DNA from: Sporosarcina sp. P34
GTDB lineage: Bacteria > Bacillota > Bacilli > Bacillales_A > Planococcaceae
Direction: 5' to 3'
NCBI RefSeq assembly: GCF_002743375.1
Contig: NZ_PDZC01000002.1
Location: 248,001 to 312,000, forward strand
DNA: 64,000 nucleotides
Each line of letters opens with the position of its first letter. Position 1 is the first letter of the stretch. Below, one piece after another: positions 1 to 8,925 of this stretch. The notes under the pieces are model-generated. The model was not told the origin of the DNA and ran no database searches. It saw only the letters and a list, made by a program, of their open reading frames with translations. Both the position numbers and the translations under genes were made by a program.

Positions 1-63
1 TGCTGGATTTGCTTTACCAGCTGGAATTTGCAATTTCACTACTTTAGTAACTTTTTTAGCCAC
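1..63 (-). CDS. rplK: Ribosomal protein L11, N-terminal fragment
   Basis: The first 21 codons of L11 run off the left edge of the window. The start is GTG at 61-63, with an excellent AAGGAGGTG Shine-Dalgarno at 70-78. The peptide begins MAKKVTKVVKLQIPAGKANP, the standard L11 N-terminus that binds 23S rRNA at the GTPase centre. L11 stimulates RelA and release-factor function in the 50S subunit. It lies downstream of nusG, as in other Bacillales, and has its own promoter in the gap. Confidence 0.95.
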   Translation of the reverse strand, partial: MAKKVTKVVKLQIPAGKANPA

Positions 64-183
64 GAGACACACCTCCTTAAGTCCGTGATGTGGTAATTGG
101 GTTGCCCCTCCCACTCAAATATGTGCCTGCCGACGACGTCGGTAGAATTGGTTAATCCGTACAGACTAGGTCTGACCTTTGAA

Positions 184-212
184 ATGATACCACCATTACA
201 CAGATTTTGCAA
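184..212 (-). promoter_or_regulatory. Sigma-A promoter for rplK
   Basis: On the minus strand TTGCAA (207-212) and TATCAT (184-189) are separated by 17 nt. The predicted start leaves a leader of about 115 nt before rplK, so the L11 operon can be transcribed independently of nusG. Confidence 0.7.
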
Positions 213-233
213 GAGGAAAATTCCCATTGCCCA

Positions 234-776
234 TCAATCCATTTTTTCTACTTGGTCGAACGAAAGCTCCATCTTCGTTTCGCGTCCGAACATATCGACA
301 CTTACGACAACTTTACCTTTGTCCATTTCAATCTCTTCCACTTTACCTTCAAAGTGTGCAAATGGTCCTTCTAGCACTGTTACACTTTCGCCTACCCCAA
401 AATCGATATCTACACGTTGTTCCTTCATACCCATTTGCTTTAGGATGAACTCTACTTCTTCCGGCAACAACGGTGTAGGCTTCGCCCCACCACCTGATGA
501 ACCGATAAATCCAGTAACACCTGGTGTATTGCGAACAACGTACCAAGAGTCATCTGTCATGATTAATTCAACCAAAACATAGCCTGGGAACGTTTTACGC
601 ATAACTGTTTTCTTTTTACCGTCTTTAATATCCGTCTCTTCCTCTTCAGGAATGACGACACGAAATATCTTGTCTGACATGCCCATTGTCTCGACACGCT
701 TTTCAAGATTAGCCTTTACCTTGTTCTCATAACCTGAGTACGTATGCACAACATACCAATTTTTATCCATTTCCAT
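234..776 (-). CDS. nusG: Transcription termination/antitermination factor NusG
   Basis: NusG of 180 aa, normal length. The N-terminal NGN domain contains KNWYVVHTYSGYE and the FPGYVLVE signature. The C-terminal KOW domain carries VTVLEGPFAHFEGKV. It binds RNA polymerase at the clamp; in Bacillus it promotes sequence-specific pausing and links to Rho or the ribosome. Two in-frame ATGs (codons 1 and 3) are possible and neither has ideal RBS spacing; a purine-rich GGGAGGGACGG lies about 20 nt upstream. A hairpin with a T-run lies between secE and this gene. Confidence 0.96.
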   Translation of the reverse strand: MEMDKNWYVVHTYSGYENKVKANLEKRVETMGMSDKIFRVVIPEEEETDIKDGKKKTVMRKTFPGYVLVELIMTDDSWYVVRNTPGVTGFIGSSGGGAKPTPLLPEEVEFILKQMGMKEQRVDIDFGVGESVTVLEGPFAHFEGKVEEIEMDKGKVVVSVDMFGRETKMELSFDQVEKMD

Positions 777-820
777 GACATTGAGGACTATGCGTCCGTC
801 CCTCCCTTAAAATAAAGCTG

Positions 821-848
821 AAAAAACCCGTTCTTTCATCAAAACGGG
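821..848 (-). terminator. Hairpin plus T-run between secE and nusG
   Basis: On the minus strand a 6-bp CCCGTT/AACGGG stem (10-nt loop) is followed directly by six T. It lies about 30 nt after the secE stop and 45 nt before nusG. No promoter is apparent between it and nusG, so it probably acts as a partial terminator or attenuator. Confidence 0.65.
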
Positions 849-876
849 ATATTCTCACGCTATTCATACTTCATTT

Positions 877-1062
877 TCACAGACCTGTATACCATTTCAT
901 TACTCCGGAGATACCTAGATCTACTACGAAGAAATAGATAGCCATGAATATGACCGTTGAAATAACAACTACAGTATACTTTGTTAATTCTTTACGTTTC
1001 GGCCAGCTGACTTTCCGCATTTCCGAAACGACTTTTTTCAAAAAATCGGTAATCTTGCCCAT
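877..1062 (-). CDS. secE: Preprotein translocase subunit SecE
   Basis: Single-span Gram-positive SecE of 61 aa. The start chosen is the ATG at 1060-1062 (MGKITDFLKKV), which matches the family N-terminus and has GGAG a few bases upstream; the upstream 20-codon extension looks spurious. The amphipathic cytosolic helix has the conserved EMRKVSWPKRKEL motif, followed by one transmembrane helix near residues 32-52. SecE clamps the SecY channel in the membrane. It follows rpmG, as in Bacillus. Confidence 0.95.
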   Translation of the reverse strand: MGKITDFLKKVVSEMRKVSWPKRKELTKYTVVVISTVIFMAIYFFVVDLGISGVMKWYTGL

Positions 1063-1118
1063 TCTTCTCCAACCCTTCCGAATGACATAGTGTTCCGACG
1101 CGAACTCTATGTAACTGG

Positions 1119-1268
1119 TCAAATGGTTTGCTTATGCAATGTATGTGCATTGCAATGACTGCAAAACTTCTTTATATTCATTCTTCCCTCACAGCTGTTG
1201 TTGCCAGCGGGCAAAGAATAGTTTCGCGAACCACATATCTCACAGCTTAAAGTTATTTTTTTCGACAT
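1119..1268 (-). CDS. rpmG: Ribosomal protein L33 (zinc-binding type)
   Basis: A 49-codon gene starting MSKKITLSCEICGSRNYS, with two CxxC pairs (CEIC and CSHC) that form the zinc ribbon of C+ type L33. The C-terminal HTLHKQT matches the family HTLHKET ending. Start ATG at 1266-1268 with AGGTGA upstream; stop TGA at 1119-1121. Position between sigH and secE is the normal Bacillus arrangement. L33 is a small 50S protein near the E site. The four cysteines predict zinc dependence. Confidence 0.93.
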   Translation of the reverse strand: MSKKITLSCEICGSRNYSLPAGNNSCEGRMNIKKFCSHCNAHTLHKQTI

Positions 1269-1304
1269 TTCAATTCACCTAATTCAAGACAATAGTCTCG
1301 CTAA

Positions 1305-1333
1305 AGAGTATCATTTAACTAACGATATGTCAA
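1305..1333 (-). promoter_or_regulatory. Candidate promoter for rpmG-secE
   Basis: Minus-strand TTGACA (1328-1333) is followed after 17 nt by TACTCT (1305-1310), a perfect -35 with a weak -10. It sits in the sigH-rpmG gap and would separate rpmG-secE-nusG expression from sigH. Confidence 0.5.
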
Positions 1334-1349
1334 TTTACTATTGATATAT

Positions 1350-1988
1350 TTAGCGTACCAGATCCATTGCCATCGAGTTTTCTAGTTTACGCTTAATCCG
1401 TTGCAAAGCATTATCTATTGATTTTACTTGACGATTAAGCACTTCGGAAATTTCCCGATAGGATTGACCTTCTAAGTACAATGTTAATACTTCTTTTTCC
1501 AATCCACTCAACACTTTGTTCATCTCTTTTTCCATGAATACGAAATTTTCTTTATGGATGATTAAATCTTCAGGGTCATCTAACGTAGACCCCGATATGA
1601 TATCCAGCAACGTTCGCTCATGTTCTTCATCATACATCGGCTTGTCCAACGAAACAGATGTATTAAGCGGAATATGTTTTTGACGCGTGGCAGTTTTAAT
1701 AGCTGTAATAATTTGCCGCGTCACACACAATTCAGCGAAGACTTTAAATGAGCTTAATCTATCAGGACGGAAATCACGTATCGCTTTATAAAGTCCAATC
1801 ATTCCTTCTTGCATGATATCTTCACGATCTCCACCAATAATAAAATAGGTTCTCGCTTTCATTCGGACAACCGGTTGAAATTTGGTTATTAAAAACTCTA
1901 ATACATCCGAATTCCCTAAATGGATCAATTCCACCATTTCTTCATCAGATAGTTTAGAATAATCGTTTTTACTCTTCGCATTTTCCAT
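1350..1988 (-). CDS. sigH: RNA polymerase sigma-H factor
   Basis: Sigma-70 family factor of about 212 aa, directing early-stationary and sporulation-onset transcription. Region 2 contains DREDIMQEGMIGLYKAIRDF and ITRQIITAIKTATRQKH-like helices (here CVTRQIITA), which are nearly invariant in Bacillales SigH. Region 4 has LEGQSYREISEVLNRQVKSID. Start is uncertain: the ATG at 1986-1988 is chosen; an in-frame GTG at 2007-2009 would add seven residues, and GGAGGGG lies between them. Located between rae1 and rpmG, the standard locus. Confidence 0.95.
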   Translation of the reverse strand: MENAKSKNDYSKLSDEEMVELIHLGNSDVLEFLITKFQPVVRMKARTYFIIGGDREDIMQEGMIGLYKAIRDFRPDRLSSFKVFAELCVTRQIITAIKTATRQKHIPLNTSVSLDKPMYDEEHERTLLDIISGSTLDDPEDLIIHKENFVFMEKEMNKVLSGLEKEVLTLYLEGQSYREISEVLNRQVKSIDNALQRIKRKLENSMAMDLVR

Positions 1989-2070
1989 GATCCGCACCAA
2001 CCCCTCCACCCCAGAGTACTAATTGGTTTTATATGTCAGTATAGACGTGGTGATTTTTCACGTCAACTAC

Positions 2071-2586
2071 TCATTTTCTACCACGTCTCATTTTTTCGAA
2101 TTCTGCTGCCACTTCATCCGTCAGAGGAATCTTTGATAGAGGCCGTTGTTCTAGTGAATCTTTTAACTTTTGCGCAATTACACGATCCACTTCTTTCATA
2201 GCAATTTCCAACTCTCGCGCAGAGATGCGAAGTGCACCCTGGGCAAACACTACCCATTGTTCTACAAGATCTGAAGTTGCTACATGGATTTGTGTCAAGC
2301 GATTGGATAATTCGGAAACCAATTTTTCAATTCGTTCATCCGCCGTTTCATTCTCTCTTGTAAAGACGACTTCCACGCGGTATTGTTTTTTTCGTTTCTC
2401 TATACCCGGTGCCAGGTGGGCATCAAATATTACGATGACACGCCATCCCTTGTTGGCCTGAAATTCAGCCATCCGCTCAATAAGTCGATCACGCGCTTGC
2501 GCAAAATTTTCTTGTTTTAGTTGTTGTAGTTCAGGCCACGCACCGATGATATTGTATCCATCAACGAGTAGCACATCTTTTTTCAT
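2071..2586 (-). CDS. rae1: Ribosome-dependent mRNA endonuclease Rae1 (YacP)
   Basis: NYN/PIN-like nuclease of 171 aa. The N-terminus MKKDVLLVDGYNIIGAW carries the family motif with the first catalytic Asp, and VIFDAH and the ENETADERIE stretch supply further acidic residues. In B. subtilis this protein enters the ribosomal A site and cleaves mRNA in a translation-dependent way; function here is by homology. The start overlaps the rlmB stop by four bases, so the two are translationally coupled. Confidence 0.9.
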   Translation of the reverse strand: MKKDVLLVDGYNIIGAWPELQQLKQENFAQARDRLIERMAEFQANKGWRVIVIFDAHLAPGIEKRKKQYRVEVVFTRENETADERIEKLVSELSNRLTQIHVATSDLVEQWVVFAQGALRISARELEIAMKEVDRVIAQKLKDSLEQRPLSKIPLTDEVAAEFEKMRRGRK

Positions 2587-3341
2587 GATGTAGCCTGGGC
2601 GGATTGACGCTTTCGTAGAACTTCATACATCAATAATGCCGCCGCTACCGAAGCATTTAAAGACGTAACTTCTCCGACCATCGGCAACCTATAAAGGAAA
2701 TCACATCTTTCTCGTAAAATGCGTGACATGCCTTTTCCTTCGCTACCTATAATGACAGCTAAAGGTAACGTAGCATCCATATTGCGGTAATCAGTGGAAT
2801 TGGATGCATCTGTCCCCGCAATCCACACCCCTCGTTTCTTTAGCTCATCCACAGTTTGGGACAAATTATTTACCCGCACAACTGGTATATGTTCAATCGC
2901 ACCTGTTGATGCTTTTGCTACCACGCCTGTCAATCCAACAGCGCGTCTCTTCGGAATGATGATGCCATGTACACCCGAAGCGTCTGCTGTTCGTAAAATA
3001 GACCCAAGATTATGTGGATCTTCAAGCTCGTCAAGAATGATAAAGAACGGATCTTCTTGCCTTTCTTTAGCGATTGCAAATAAGTCTTCCAGCTCGGCAT
3101 AATCGTAAGCAGCAACCGAAGCGAGAATTCCTTGGTGACTCAGATCCGTCATACCATCTAATTTCTGCTTCGGTGTCGTCTGCACAACTACCCCCGCTTC
3201 TTTAGCAAGCTTTATAATCTCGCCGATACTTTTTTTATTCACACCTTCTGCCACCCAGATTTTATTCAACTGCCTACCAGAACGCAATGCTTCTACGACA
3301 GGGTTTCTTCCACCAATCAATTCCACTTCTGACTCTGTCAT
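2583..3341 (-). CDS. rlmB: 23S rRNA 2'-O-methyltransferase, RlmB/TrmH family
   Basis: SPOUT methyltransferase of 252 aa. The N-terminal L30e-like substrate domain includes LIGGRNPVVEALRSGR. The C-terminal knot has three motifs: NLGSILRTADASG, IIGSEGKGMSRILRE and LNASVAAALLMYE. It methylates a ribose in 23S rRNA (G2251 in E. coli); the exact target in Bacillales is less certain. It overlaps mrnC and rae1 by four bases on each side, marking a tightly coupled RNA-processing operon. Confidence 0.92.
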   Translation of the reverse strand: MTESEVELIGGRNPVVEALRSGRQLNKIWVAEGVNKKSIGEIIKLAKEAGVVVQTTPKQKLDGMTDLSHQGILASVAAYDYAELEDLFAIAKERQEDPFFIILDELEDPHNLGSILRTADASGVHGIIIPKRRAVGLTGVVAKASTGAIEHIPVVRVNNLSQTVDELKKRGVWIAGTDASNSTDYRNMDATLPLAVIIGSEGKGMSRILRERCDFLYRLPMVGEVTSLNASVAAALLMYEVLRKRQSAQATS

Positions 3342-3757
3342 GCTTTTTCCTCCTCAGGATGCTCCACTAGTCGAATCGCCATCTCGATCAGTTCAGCCAG
3401 ACGCTCTTGCCGATCCAATAAATGTACATACCCGAGGACCGCTTCGAATGCAGAGCTGTAATTATACGTAGTAACATCAGTGTTTTTAGGGACGGATCCC
3501 GCTTTCGCATTGCGACCACGTCGCATTACCGTTAATTCTTCTTCCGTGAGAAGTTGTTGATCTCTCATCGTCAGGATAATTCGTGCCTGTGCTTTTGCAG
3601 AAACAAAGCGTGTAGCTTCCTTATGCAAAATTTGTGGTTTTACACGTCCACAGCGTAGTAAATGCTCTCTAACCGCTGTTTCATATACAGCATCTCCCAT
3701 ATAAGCAAGTGCTAGTGCATTGAGTTGTTTAACGTCTATTTCACGTAAATTCCCCAC
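3338..3757 (-). CDS. mrnC: Mini-ribonuclease III
   Basis: RNase III-like catalytic domain of 139 aa without a double-stranded RNA binding domain. ALAYMGDAVYE is the active-site signature, with the second acidic patch near AFEAVLGYVHLL. It matures 23S rRNA 5' and 3' ends in Bacillus. Start is GTG (3755-3757), with GAGGGTAA upstream. It begins four bases after the cysS stop and overlaps rlmB. Confidence 0.93.
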   Translation of the reverse strand: MGNLREIDVKQLNALALAYMGDAVYETAVREHLLRCGRVKPQILHKEATRFVSAKAQARIILTMRDQQLLTEEELTVMRRGRNAKAGSVPKNTDVTTYNYSSAFEAVLGYVHLLDRQERLAELIEMAIRLVEHPEEEKA

Positions 3758-3761
3758 ACGG

Positions 3762-5162
3762 TTACCCTCTTTTCCAGCGAGTACCTTGCGCTGTATCTTC
3801 TAAAATAATTCCTCGTACTTTTAATTCATCACGAATTTCATCCGACCGTGCAAAATCACGATTCTTCCGAGCCTCAAGACGTTCTTGAATCAATTTATCC
3901 ACATCACTATCCATCAATTCATCAGTGCTTTCAAAAGGCAAACCAAGTACACCCATTAATAGATCCAACGCATCGATGAATTGCTGAAGAGTGTGGCGGT
4001 CTGTATTTTTCTCAAGCAAGTACACGTTCGCCTGTTTGGATAGTTCAAAAATTGACGCAATTGCATTAGCAGTATTAAAGTCATCATCCATCGCTTTCTC
4101 AAATGCGTTAATTTGTTCTTGGATCTTATTTGACCATGACTCGGAACTTTCCGCCAGGTCTGCCGAAATAGATAGGCGGTGTTGCAAGTTGCTGTACGAA
4201 GTTTGGATCCGTTCCAATCCATTCGCCGCGCTCTCTACGAGTTCCTGCGCAAAGTTAACTGGATGACGATAGTGCACAGACAGCATGAAGAAACGTAGCA
4301 CCTTCGGGTCGATTTGTTTCCGAATTTCATGTACCAAAATAAAATTACCTAATGACTTCGACATTTTTTCGTTATCAATATTGATATAGCCGTTATGCAT
4401 CCAATAGTTGGCGAAGGTTTTTCCCGTAGCCGCTTCAGACTGCGCAATCTCATTTTCGTGATGCGGGAATGTTAAGTCTTGCCCACCTGCGTGAATATCG
4501 ATAGTGTCCCCAAGAAGTTGCTTAGCCATTACCGAACATTCGATATGCCACCCTGGACGACCCGTACCCCACGGACTATCCCATGAGATCTCTCCCGTTT
4601 TCGCTGACTTCCAAAGCGCAAAATCAAGAGGATCTGTTTTGATTGCGTTCTCTTCCACCCGTGCACCTACTTTTAATTCATCAATAGATTGATGTGAAAG
4701 TTTCCCGTATCCTTCGAATTCACGTGTACGGAAATAGACATCTCCATGGGACTCGTAGGCAAATCCTTTGTCGATTAGAACTTGAATGAACTCCACAATG
4801 TCCTGAATATGCTCAGTTACTCGAGGATGCGCTGTCGCTTCCTCACAGCCGAGAGCACTTACATCTTCGTGATATGCCGCAATGAAACGGTCGGTTAATT
4901 CTCCGACCTCTTCATTTAATTCATTTGCTGCTTTAATGATTTTGTCGTCTACGTCTGTGAAATTCGAGACATAATTCACTTCATATCCACGATATTCCAA
5001 GTAGCGACGAATCGTATCAAAAGCAATGACAGGACGAGCGTTTCCGATATGAATATAGTTGTAAACGGTCGGTCCACAGACATACATTTTAACTTTTCCT
5101 TCTTCTATCGGAATAAATTTTTCTTTCTTACGTGTCAATGTATTATAAAGTTGAATGCTCAT
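3762..5162 (-). CDS. cysS: Cysteinyl-tRNA synthetase
   Basis: Class I synthetase of 466 aa charging tRNA-Cys. HIGH-type motif HIGNARP near residue 37, KMSKSLGN near residue 270, and zinc ligands in [16 protein letters not shown] and [12 protein letters not shown]. Start chosen at ATG 5160-5162 ([13 protein letters not shown]), which fits the family and has AGGGAG eight bases upstream; an upstream in-frame ATG adds seven unlikely residues. It overlaps the 3' end of cysE by 20 bases and shares the T-box leader. Confidence 0.96.
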   Translation of the reverse strand: MSIQLYNTLTRKKEKFIPIEEGKVKMYVCGPTVYNYIHIGNARPVIAFDTIRRYLEYRGYEVNYVSNFTDVDDKIIKAANELNEEVGELTDRFIAAYHEDVSALGCEEATAHPRVTEHIQDIVEFIQVLIDKGFAYESHGDVYFRTREFEGYGKLSHQSIDELKVGARVEENAIKTDPLDFALWKSAKTGEISWDSPWGTGRPGWHIECSVMAKQLLGDTIDIHAGGQDLTFPHHENEIAQSEAATGKTFANYWMHNGYINIDNEKMSKSLGNFILVHEIRKQIDPKVLRFFMLSVHYRHPVNFAQELVESAANGLERIQTSYSNLQHRLSISADLAESSESWSNKIQEQINAFEKAMDDDFNTANAIASIFELSKQANVYLLEKNTDRHTLQQFIDALDLLMGVLGLPFESTDELMDSDVDKLIQERLEARKNRDFARSDEIRDELKVRGIILEDTAQGTRWKRG

Positions 5163-5817
5163 GTAAATCTCCCTTTTTTTCATTCATGGTTTCCAACTGC
5201 TGAGTACGTAGCTTTAACTCCTGAATTTGCTTTTCCAATCGCTTGATTTCATCCGAAATAGGATCTTGCGTAGAATGATCCAGTTTACTATTTACACGTA
5301 CTCCATTGGAAATAACGATTTTTCCTGGTATCCCAACTACTGTAGAGTTGGGAGGCACTTCTTTCAATATGACCGAACCCGCTCCTACCTTACTGTTCTC
5401 ACCAATCGTGATGGAACCAAGTACTTTGGCACCCGATGCAACCAATACATTATCACATAGCGTCGGATGTCGCTTGCCGCCTTCTTTACCTGTTCCCCCT
5501 AGTGTAACTCCTTGGTAAAGTGTCACATCATCGCCAATTTCACATGTTTCCCCTATTACTACACCCATTCCATGATCAATGAATAGACGTCTGCCTATTA
5601 CTGCTCCAGGATGAATTTCAATTCCCGTAAAGAATCTGCTAACTTGCGATACTACACGAGCCAAGAAACGAAGATTACGCTTATAAAACACATGCGCAAT
5701 ACGATGCATCCAAATGGCATGCAACCCCGAATACGTTAAGATTACTTCAATTGTGCTACGAGCTGCCGGATCTTGATCGAAAATACACCGAATATCTTCT
5801 TTCATACGTTTGAACAA
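5143..5817 (-). CDS. cysE: Serine O-acetyltransferase
   Basis: CysE of 224 aa makes O-acetylserine from serine and acetyl-CoA, the first step of cysteine synthesis. N-terminal helical part ([24 protein letters not shown]) is followed by left-handed hexapeptide repeats, including [34 protein letters not shown], which carries the active-site His-Asp pair. The C-terminal tail after residue 170 is a charged coiled-coil-like segment ([19 protein letters not shown]). It lies directly below the T-box and upstream of cysS, so supply and charging of cysteine are co-regulated. Confidence 0.95.
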   Translation of the reverse strand: MFKRMKEDIRCIFDQDPAARSTIEVILTYSGLHAIWMHRIAHVFYKRNLRFLARVVSQVSRFFTGIEIHPGAVIGRRLFIDHGMGVVIGETCEIGDDVTLYQGVTLGGTGKEGGKRHPTLCDNVLVASGAKVLGSITIGENSKVGAGSVILKEVPPNSTVVGIPGKIVISNGVRVNSKLDHSTQDPISDEIKRLEKQIQELKLRTQQLETMNEKKGDLHEHSTL

Positions 5818-5883
5818 TGAACTTCCCCCTTTTTTCTTCTTTCACATGACGACGGTTTACACTTTTAAAAAATTCGTAAGATA

Positions 5884-6141
5884 AAAAAAGCGCCCCCGTC
5901 ACTTATGATGACAGAGACGCATTAAATGCGTGGTTCCACTCCGCTTGAGAACCTAATTGTCCCCCGCTTAATGTCTTTAACGCAGACTATACGTATGGCT
6001 TACTAACAGTTTCAGCTCATCGCTCAAAGGTGCATTTCGATAGTGCACGACTCAGGTCATTTCCAGCCTAGATGACCCTCTCTAAAGAGTATCCACTATG
6101 TACTTTCCTTCTCAACGCTTTTAATATGATCATTTCACATT
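5884..6141 (-). ncRNA. T-box leader of cysE-cysS
   Basis: Minus-strand 5' leader with the T-box bulge AGTGGAACCACGC at 5928-5940, next to an intrinsic terminator (stem 5890-5920, T-run 5883-5889). Stem I carries GAAATGCACC; the Cys codon TGC at 6032-6034 is the likely specifier. Uncharged tRNA-Cys would stabilise the antiterminator and switch the operon on. The terminator stem relies on several G-U pairs. Confidence 0.88.
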
Positions 6142-6147
6142 AGGTTC

Positions 6148-6175
6148 ATTTTACAGAATTTCATCAAATTGTCAA
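6148..6175 (-). promoter_or_regulatory. Sigma-A promoter of the cysE-cysS T-box
   Basis: TTGACA (6170-6175) and TAAAAT (6148-6153) with a 16-nt spacer on the minus strand, immediately after the gltX stop. The predicted start lies near 6141, at the 5' end of the T-box. Confidence 0.75.
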
Positions 6176-6181
6176 TATTGA

Positions 6182-7642
6182 TTATTTTGCAAATCTTTCA
6201 ATGCGTTGAATGATTTTTTCTTTACCGATCAGCGCGATTGCATCAGGTAGTTCGGGTCCTGATGTCTGACCAGTCGCCACAACACGTACAGGCATGAATA
6301 AGTTCTTACCTTTATGTCCCGTTTCTTTTTGCACCGCTTTAATCGCCGATTTAATAGATGGCGCATCAAAAGTTTCTAATGCCTCAAGCTGCCCTTTAAG
6401 TGATGTCATCACCTCAGGTACTTGTTCACCGGCTAGAATTTCCGAGGCTACTTCATCATATTCCAGTGTGTCATGGAAAAACTGGGCGGATAACTCGACG
6501 ATTTCAGCACCAAAACTTAATTGACCGTGGTATAACGCGATCAAATCGTGAACCCATGATTGTTCTTCAGCAGACATATTTTCCGAAACCAGCCCTGCTG
6601 CTTGTAGATGAGGTAAAGTTAATTCAATTACTTCTTCCAAGGACAGTTTTTTTATATATTGGTTATTCATCCACGTCAGCTTATTTGTGTCGAACATGGA
6701 GGGTGATTTTGACAAGCGAGATTCATCGAATTGTTTCACGAGTTCGTCATGAGAGAAAATCTCCTCTTCTCCGACAGGCGACCAACCAAGTAAAGCGAAG
6801 AAATTAAACATAGCTTCCGGCAAATAACCTAAATCTTTATACTGTGTAATGAATTGAATGATTGATTCATCACGTTTTGAAAGCTTTTTACGCTCTTCAT
6901 TGACGATCAACGTCATATGACCAAATCGCGGATGATCCCAACCGAATACATCAAATACCATTAGTTGCTTTGGTGTATTCGTCAAATGCTCTTCCCCACG
7001 GAAAACGTGAGAGATTTTCATCAAATGATCATCAACGACTACAGCAAAGTTATACGTAGGAATACCATTCGTTTTAACCATAACCCAGTCACCGATATCT
7101 TTTGATTCGAATGTTACCTCTCCACGCACAAGGTCATCAATTGTATACGTAACATCTTCAGGAACACGCATACGAATAGTGTAGGTTTTCCCCGCTGCTT
7201 CATTTTCCGCCACCTGTTCTGCTGTCAAATGACGACAAGTGCCATCATACATGGGTGCTGCGATTCCCGATGCTTTTTGTGCGTCACGCTTCGCTTCTAA
7301 CTCTTCAGTTGTACAGAAACATTTGTAAGCATGTCCTTTTTCAAGCATTTCATCTGCATACTTTTTATACAAATCCAGACGATCCATTTGGCGGTACGGT
7401 CCGTATTCTCCACCAATATCAATTGATTCATCATGATGGATACCTAGCCACGTTAGGTTTTCAAGTTGTGACAGTTCACCACTTTCGATATTTCGCGCTG
7501 TATCCGTATCTTCAATACGAACAATGAATTTCCCATCATAGTGACGAGCGAACAAATAGTTGAATAACGCGGTCCGCGCGCCACCAATATGTAGTTGGCC
7601 TGTTGGACTCGGTGCATAACGCACACGTACTTCTTGTGTCAT
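6182..7642 (-). CDS. gltX: Glutamyl-tRNA synthetase
   Basis: Class I synthetase of 486 aa. N-terminus [18 protein letters not shown] holds the HIGH-type motif, and [10 protein letters not shown] near residue 255 is the KMSKS equivalent. Anticodon-binding helices fill the C-terminal third. No GatCAB-linked feature is visible here, but in Bacillales this enzyme usually also charges tRNA-Gln for transamidation. ATG start with GGAGAGG upstream. It has its own promoter just after ispF. Confidence 0.96.
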   Translation of the reverse strand: MTQEVRVRYAPSPTGQLHIGGARTALFNYLFARHYDGKFIVRIEDTDTARNIESGELSQLENLTWLGIHHDESIDIGGEYGPYRQMDRLDLYKKYADEMLEKGHAYKCFCTTEELEAKRDAQKASGIAAPMYDGTCRHLTAEQVAENEAAGKTYTIRMRVPEDVTYTIDDLVRGEVTFESKDIGDWVMVKTNGIPTYNFAVVVDDHLMKISHVFRGEEHLTNTPKQLMVFDVFGWDHPRFGHMTLIVNEERKKLSKRDESIIQFITQYKDLGYLPEAMFNFFALLGWSPVGEEEIFSHDELVKQFDESRLSKSPSMFDTNKLTWMNNQYIKKLSLEEVIELTLPHLQAAGLVSENMSAEEQSWVHDLIALYHGQLSFGAEIVELSAQFFHDTLEYDEVASEILAGEQVPEVMTSLKGQLEALETFDAPSIKSAIKAVQKETGHKGKNLFMPVRVVATGQTSGPELPDAIALIGKEKIIQRIERFAK

Positions 7643-7695
7643 AATATTTACCTCTCCGTTTCGAATTGATTACGTTCTTATATAATTTCCTATCT

Positions 7696-7724
7696 ATTTT
7701 AGCACTCTATAAGCCGTTTTGAAA
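7696..7724 (-). promoter_or_regulatory. Candidate promoter for gltX
   Basis: TTTCAA (7719-7724) and TAAAAT (7696-7701) with a 17-nt spacer on the minus strand, placed immediately after the ispF stop codon. Confidence 0.5.
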
Positions 7725-7725
7725 G

Positions 7726-8205
7726 TTACTGGTTTTTCATTAGCAAAATCGTAGCCATCGCTGCGATTCCTTCTTCACGCCCAGGGAAACCTAGACGTTC
7801 CGTAGTCGTAGCTTTGACATTCACTTGTGATAGGTCCGCTTCAAGCAATTCCGCTACACGCTCACGGATATCTCCAATATATGGTGCCATTTTCGGGCGC
7901 TGCGCAATAATTGTACAATCAATATTCCCTAGATGGTAACCTTCTTCTTTAACCATCGCCCACACTTTTTCCAACAAAACAGCAGAATCGGCGTCTTTAA
8001 AAGCGTCATCCGTGTCAGGGAAATGTGTGCCAATATCCACCTTACCAATTGCGCCGAGTGCAGCGTCTGTTACGGTGTGCAATAACACATCCGCGTCGGA
8101 GTGACCGATCAACCCCCTTGTGTGCGGAATGGTGATTCCCCCGATTATGAGTGGTCTTCCTTCTTCAAATGCATGTACATCAAAACCTTGCCCAATTCGA
8201 AACAT
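7726..8205 (-). CDS. ispF: 2-C-methyl-D-erythritol 2,4-cyclodiphosphate synthase
   Basis: MEP-pathway enzyme of 159 aa that cyclises CDP-ME 2-phosphate, releasing CMP. Start ATG at 8203-8205 ([13 protein letters not shown]) has a clear AGGAGG; an upstream in-frame ATG is dismissed. Zinc ligands are in GQGFDVH and the later [10 protein letters not shown] motif. [10 protein letters not shown] and the C-terminal [15 protein letters not shown] are also diagnostic. It follows ispD after 13 bp, so two consecutive isoprenoid steps are coupled. Confidence 0.95.
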   Translation of the reverse strand: MFRIGQGFDVHAFEEGRPLIIGGITIPHTRGLIGHSDADVLLHTVTDAALGAIGKVDIGTHFPDTDDAFKDADSAVLLEKVWAMVKEEGYHLGNIDCTIIAQRPKMAPYIGDIRERVAELLEADLSQVNVKATTTERLGFPGREEGIAAMATILLMKNQ

Positions 8206-8218
8206 GTAATTATTCCTC

Positions 8219-8908
8219 CTACTTTCTTCTTGCCAGTAAGATTTCACCTATCGCCAAATCTTCCTGAGTCGTCATCTTTACATTGTCATACGAGCCTTCT
8301 ACCACCTGGACTTCGTGACCCATTCGTTCCACCAGCGCGGATTCATCCGTGCCGAGGAAACCTTCTTGAATAGCCAAGTCAGATGCTTTTTTCAGCACTT
8401 CATATTGAAATGCCTGAGGTGTTTGTATAAGCCATAGTTTTTCACGATTCAAAGTTTCTTTCACAGTACCGTCTTCCACATACTTGATCGTATCTTTCGC
8501 CCTAACTGCCGCTATAGCTGCTCCTTTTTCATTAGCAGTATGCACCAGTTTCGTAATGATTGCTGAATTTAGGAAAGGTCTAGCTGCGTCATGTACTAGC
8601 ACGATACTTTTCCCTTTATAAGCAGAGATACAAGCCGCTACACTGTTTTGACGCTCACCACCACCCTTTACAAATGTAATAGGTTTGACGTGTTGATGCG
8701 GTTGAAGAATTTCTTCAATCACGGCTTGTTCTTCCGGCTTTACAGCCAGAATGATTTCTTCACAATTAGGGTCTTCTTGAAACACACTTACTGTATGATA
8801 CAAAATTGAATGCTCCCCAATTTTCAAGAAGAGTTTATTTTGTCCAGCACCCATTCGTTTGCCACTTCCCGCAGCAGGAATCATCACTGTATAGTTCACG
8901 TTCGTCAC
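8219..8908 (-). CDS. ispD: 2-C-methyl-D-erythritol 4-phosphate cytidylyltransferase
   Basis: Nucleotidyltransferase of 229 aa. The N-terminal [12 protein letters not shown] is the CTP-binding loop, with [10 protein letters not shown] and IQTPQAF further on. It joins CTP with MEP to form CDP-ME. The start appears to be GTG at 8906-8908 with a weak RBS; expression is probably coupled to yacL, 17 bp upstream. Product feeds IspF through IspE encoded elsewhere. Confidence 0.94.
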   Translation of the reverse strand: MTNVNYTVMIPAAGSGKRMGAGQNKLFLKIGEHSILYHTVSVFQEDPNCEEIILAVKPEEQAVIEEILQPHQHVKPITFVKGGGERQNSVAACISAYKGKSIVLVHDAARPFLNSAIITKLVHTANEKGAAIAAVRAKDTIKYVEDGTVKETLNREKLWLIQTPQAFQYEVLKKASDLAIQEGFLGTDESALVERMGHEVQVVEGSYDNVKMTTQEDLAIGEILLARRK

Positions 8909-8925
8909 TCTGCTTTCTATGCTGG

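Noticed and set aside
97-582. 161-codon plus-strand frame opposite nusG
   Set aside because: It lies antisense to a certain nusG gene, has low-complexity Ser/Thr-rich translation and no RBS.
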